Assembly (NCBI RefSeq): GCF_020382885.2
Contig: NC_058511.1
Location: forward strand, 16,668,504 to 16,732,503
DNA: 64,000 bases
Reading direction: 5' to 3'
DNA from: Scatophagus argus
Lineage: Eukaryota; Chordata; Actinopteri; Scatophagidae
Position 1 is the stretch's first letter, and every line of letters begins with the position of its first letter. A model generated the notes under the pieces. The model saw only the letters and a program-made list of their open reading frames with translations. It searched no databases and was not told the DNA's origin. A program made the position numbers and the translations under genes. This document shows, piece after piece, positions 61,759-64,000 of this stretch.

Positions 61759-64000
61759 ATGGTGAGAGAAGGAAAGATGATGTCTGTTATTTACTCCTTT
61801 GCATGTCTAACAGTGCTGGCACTGCTAACGGGTTACACAGCAGATCGGTCGGTTCTACCAAAGCCTGAGAAACGCTTCAAGAGACAAGAGGTCAGTCAGC
61901 AGCAGCGGCTCAACATATCAGCCCTAAATACAGCCTTGGCCTTTGAACCTTACCGTGACCTGGCCACCAGAACCATTACTGAGCCTGGGATCCAGCTGCA
62001 GCAACAGCACAACATCTTGTTCTCACCCTTGGGCCTTGCATCAGCTCTGGCACTGCTGTCCAGAGCATCCGGGTCCGAGAGCCGGAGCCAGGCCCTGGAG
62101 GCGCTGGGGCTGGCAGCCAACTCCACAGAGCAGAGCGTGGAGGCCACCATATCTGCTCTCACCAATCTGTATGACAACCTCAATCTGCAGGAGGGAGGGG
62201 GCGGAGTTGGGGTTCAAAGGGCACAGTCTGAGGCTGGAACTGAAACAAAGGCTGGGAATGAGGCCGCAGCAGGGGTGGAAACTGGAGGGGCAAATGCTGG
62301 AAACAGAGCTGATGTAGATGATGGAGCAGAAGATAGGAGTGGCACGGAGGATGGAGTTCATGCTGGCGATCAGTTAAGAGTGTGGAGCAGCCTACATATT
62401 GATGGAAAACCCTTACTAGACTATGATAGTTTTTTGTCCAGGACTCGGCACACTGGACCCTTCGCATTCAACATCAGCTCTGAGACACTGATGAAAGACT
62501 TGCAATCCTCTGAGAAACTAGAACTTACCAATTATGTGTATTTCAAAGGTAGCTTCTTGTTGTGTGGGTGATGAAAGGTGCGGTTTTTGTACATGCATAT
62601 TCATATTCTCAACACAAGGTTGGGAGGCTTTCCTGTACATTAAGGGTATGAACAATTAGATGTATCACTTTCATTTGCAAATGGGAAACGTACACCTTCA
62701 AAAACATGTTCAAGTGAAAGCTTAAATGAAAATTAATTGCAGCTACACAGAACAAAAATGTAAATGCAACATGTTCCTCCCATTTTTCATAATTGGAAGT
62801 AAGTAGATTTAAGGCTTTCTGTGCACACAAAACGCTTAGTTGGTCAAAATTGGTTGAAATTTGTGTTAGTTGGCACTTCTGTTTTGCCAAGATAATCCAT
62901 CCACCTGACAGGTGTTGCATATCAAGATGCTGATTAAACGACCTGATTGCGGCACAGGTGTGCTTTGGTAAGGTCAATATAAAAGGTCACTCTAACATGT
63001 GCAGTTTTATCACACCACACAGTGCCACAGAATGCTTGTTTCAATACTGTGAGCTGTTTTCAGTGTTGCTTCAGAGAATTTGGGGGCATGTGGAGTTGTC
63101 AGTATCTGGTTAGAATTTGCTTTATGCACTATAACATGTCCTTCACACGGAGTTGATCAGGTTGTTGATTTGGCCTGTGCGATATTTGTCCAGTCCTCTT
63201 CAATGGCTGTGTGAAATTTCTGGATGGATTGGCAGGAACTGGAGCACTGTCGTGGACGTTGATCCAGAGAATCCCAGACATGCTCCCTGGACAAGGTGCA
63301 AAAGAAGATGTGGAGGCAGTTTTGAGCAACATTGGGGATGGTGAAATGACGGTGAAATGATCATTCAGTTCAGGGACAACAACTCTGGTGAACATTCCTC
63401 CAGCCAGCATGCCAACTGCACACTCCCTCAAAAACATGTCAAGTCTGTGGCGACGTGTTGTGTGAGATAACGGTGTCACGCCTGTCATACGGCTGGATTA
63501 TCTTGGAAAGGGAGAAGCAAGGACTATGAGAATTCAAAACGAAAAAAAAAGTCAAAATTTGAGATCCGTTTGTGTAGGTAAAATTAACTTGTGGAATATA
63601 ATATTGAGCACCTGCTTCTTCATCAGTCATTGTTCTTTTTATGATCATCAGATGTTCACTTGAGGCAGTTGGAGGTAGTTAATTCACGCAGCAGCTGCTT
63701 TTTGTGCGCAACCTCTGTCTTTGCCTATTTATCTCTATTTTTCATCTGTAACCTGTTCCCTTTTATTATTGACACATAAACCAGGTCGTCAGCCATTTGA
63801 GCGGCGCCACACAGTGCCACGGAGTTTCCAGCTAAACGCTACAACAAGCGTGGAGGTTGCCATGATGTTCAGGGGCGACTCTTCCGAGGTGATGATGCTG
63901 TATGACACCAACTGCTCAGCCACAGTAGTGCGGCTGGCCCAGTCAGAACGCCTGGCCTCACTGTTCCTGCTTCCTAAAGCCGAGCTGCAGCCCCTTGAAG
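61759..64000 (+). CDS. Clade-A-like serpin, 5' part (continues past window end)
   Basis: A secreted serpin-fold protein. The first coding exon runs 61759-62548 and the second starts at 63785 and reaches or nearly reaches the window edge. The YVYFKG/exon junction is at the place used by clade A serpins. ATG 61759 has an A at -3 and G at +4 and gives a signal peptide (MVREGKMMSVIYSFACLTVL) followed by a dibasic KRFKRQ site. Serpin words: NILFSPLGLASALALLSRAS, ALEALGL, LTNYVYFKG, SVEVAMMFRG. Between ALTNLYDNLNLQ and the next conserved part lies an insert of about 58 residues (about 145-202) rich in Gly, Ala, Glu and Asp. The segment that should hold helix F and the ING/V...T.GKI motif is absent or unrecognisable. 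The reactive loop lies outside the window. The position next to clmn fits the human SERPINA cluster; which member is unclear. Confidence 0.8.
62733..63092 (+). mobile_element. Tc1-like transposon remnant, plus-strand piece, in serpin intron
   Basis: Begins with ACACAGAACAAAAATG and AATGCAACATG, the terminal repeat I recognise from a common fish Tc1-like element. It continues through its 5' leader ('ggtgttgcatatcaagatgc', 'ggtcaatataaaaggtcact') and ends around 'gcttcagagaatttggggg', which encodes a piece of the DNA-binding region (FREFG). Transposase sequence beyond that is missing in this orientation. Confidence 0.7.
63098..63490 (-). mobile_element. Tc1-like transposon remnant, minus-strand piece, abutting the plus piece
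   Basis: On the minus strand this carries a start-proximal part (LRECAVGMLAGGMFTRVV, like the helix-turn-helix of Tc1 transposases) and, directly after it, a tail-proximal part whose DNA resembles the 'gtctgggattctctggatca ... ccagttcctgccaa' region near the last catalytic Glu. It then ends in 'accagatactgac', a 3' leader word. The catalytic core between them is gone. With 62733-63092 it forms an inverted, deleted composite inside intron 1 of the serpin. Confidence 0.65.

Noticed and set aside
1-64000. Search for CRISPR arrays, LTR elements, endogenous virus genes, tRNA or rRNA genes
   Set aside because: No regularly spaced direct repeats, no reverse transcriptase, capsid or envelope words, and no cloverleaf-like or rRNA-like sequence noticed by eye.

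Overview
This is a nuclear genomic window from a ray-finned fish, most likely a percomorph teleost. The evidence is vertebrate genes with GT-AG introns, small introns, abundant CA/GT microsatellites, Tc1-like transposon remnants and several dispersed repeats that I recognise as typical of percomorph genomes. No prokaryotic, viral or LTR-element sequence was recognised. Eight protein-coding genes are supported, most of them exon by exon with consistent splice phases.

Layout, left to right. 1-10527 is intron (or upstream) sequence of vsnl1, carrying old repeats and some candidate conserved noncoding DNA. 10528-12204 (+) holds the last two coding exons of vsnl1 (visinin-like 1), followed by a 3'UTR to about 14080. 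14812-15365 is a Tc1-like remnant nested in an older repeat. 18393-16627 (-) is sf3b6 (SF3b p14), complete. 22634-31394 (+) is tdrd6, a seven-Tudor germ-granule scaffold of 2040 aa: one 5.4 kb coding exon plus ten very small exons. 38422-33255 (-) is pla2g7 (PAF acetylhydrolase), convergent with tdrd6 and divergent from ints9. 39293-46922 (+) is ints9 (Integrator subunit 9), 658 aa in 17 coding exons. 51166-49744 (-) is glrx5, sharing a 414 bp head-to-head interval with an intronless prkrip1 (51581-52144, +). 55305-60644 (+) is clmn (calmin), 868 aa, with two CH domains and a C-terminal membrane anchor. 61759 to the window end (+) is the start of a divergent clade-A-like serpin.

The genes are not one pathway. 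They are a neighbourhood made of several conserved vertebrate blocks. From memory of human gene order, vsnl1 and sf3b6 correspond to 2p24-p23, tdrd6 and pla2g7 to 6p12, ints9 to 8p21, and glrx5, clmn and the serpins to 14q32. Three genes act in RNA processing (sf3b6 and prkrip1 in the spliceosome, ints9 in Integrator), but nothing in the sequence shows that they are co-regulated.

I found no convincing wholly new system. The points most worth a second look are: the repeated micro-exon pairs at the tdrd6 C-terminus; the intact intronless prkrip1 at the glrx5 promoter; the two alternative in-frame starts of pla2g7, neither giving a secretion signal; a phase-preserving GC-AG intron in clmn; a serpin with a low-complexity insert and no recognisable helix-F region; and a pair of near-identical 19-mers in the vsnl1 intron that differ only synonymously in one shared frame.
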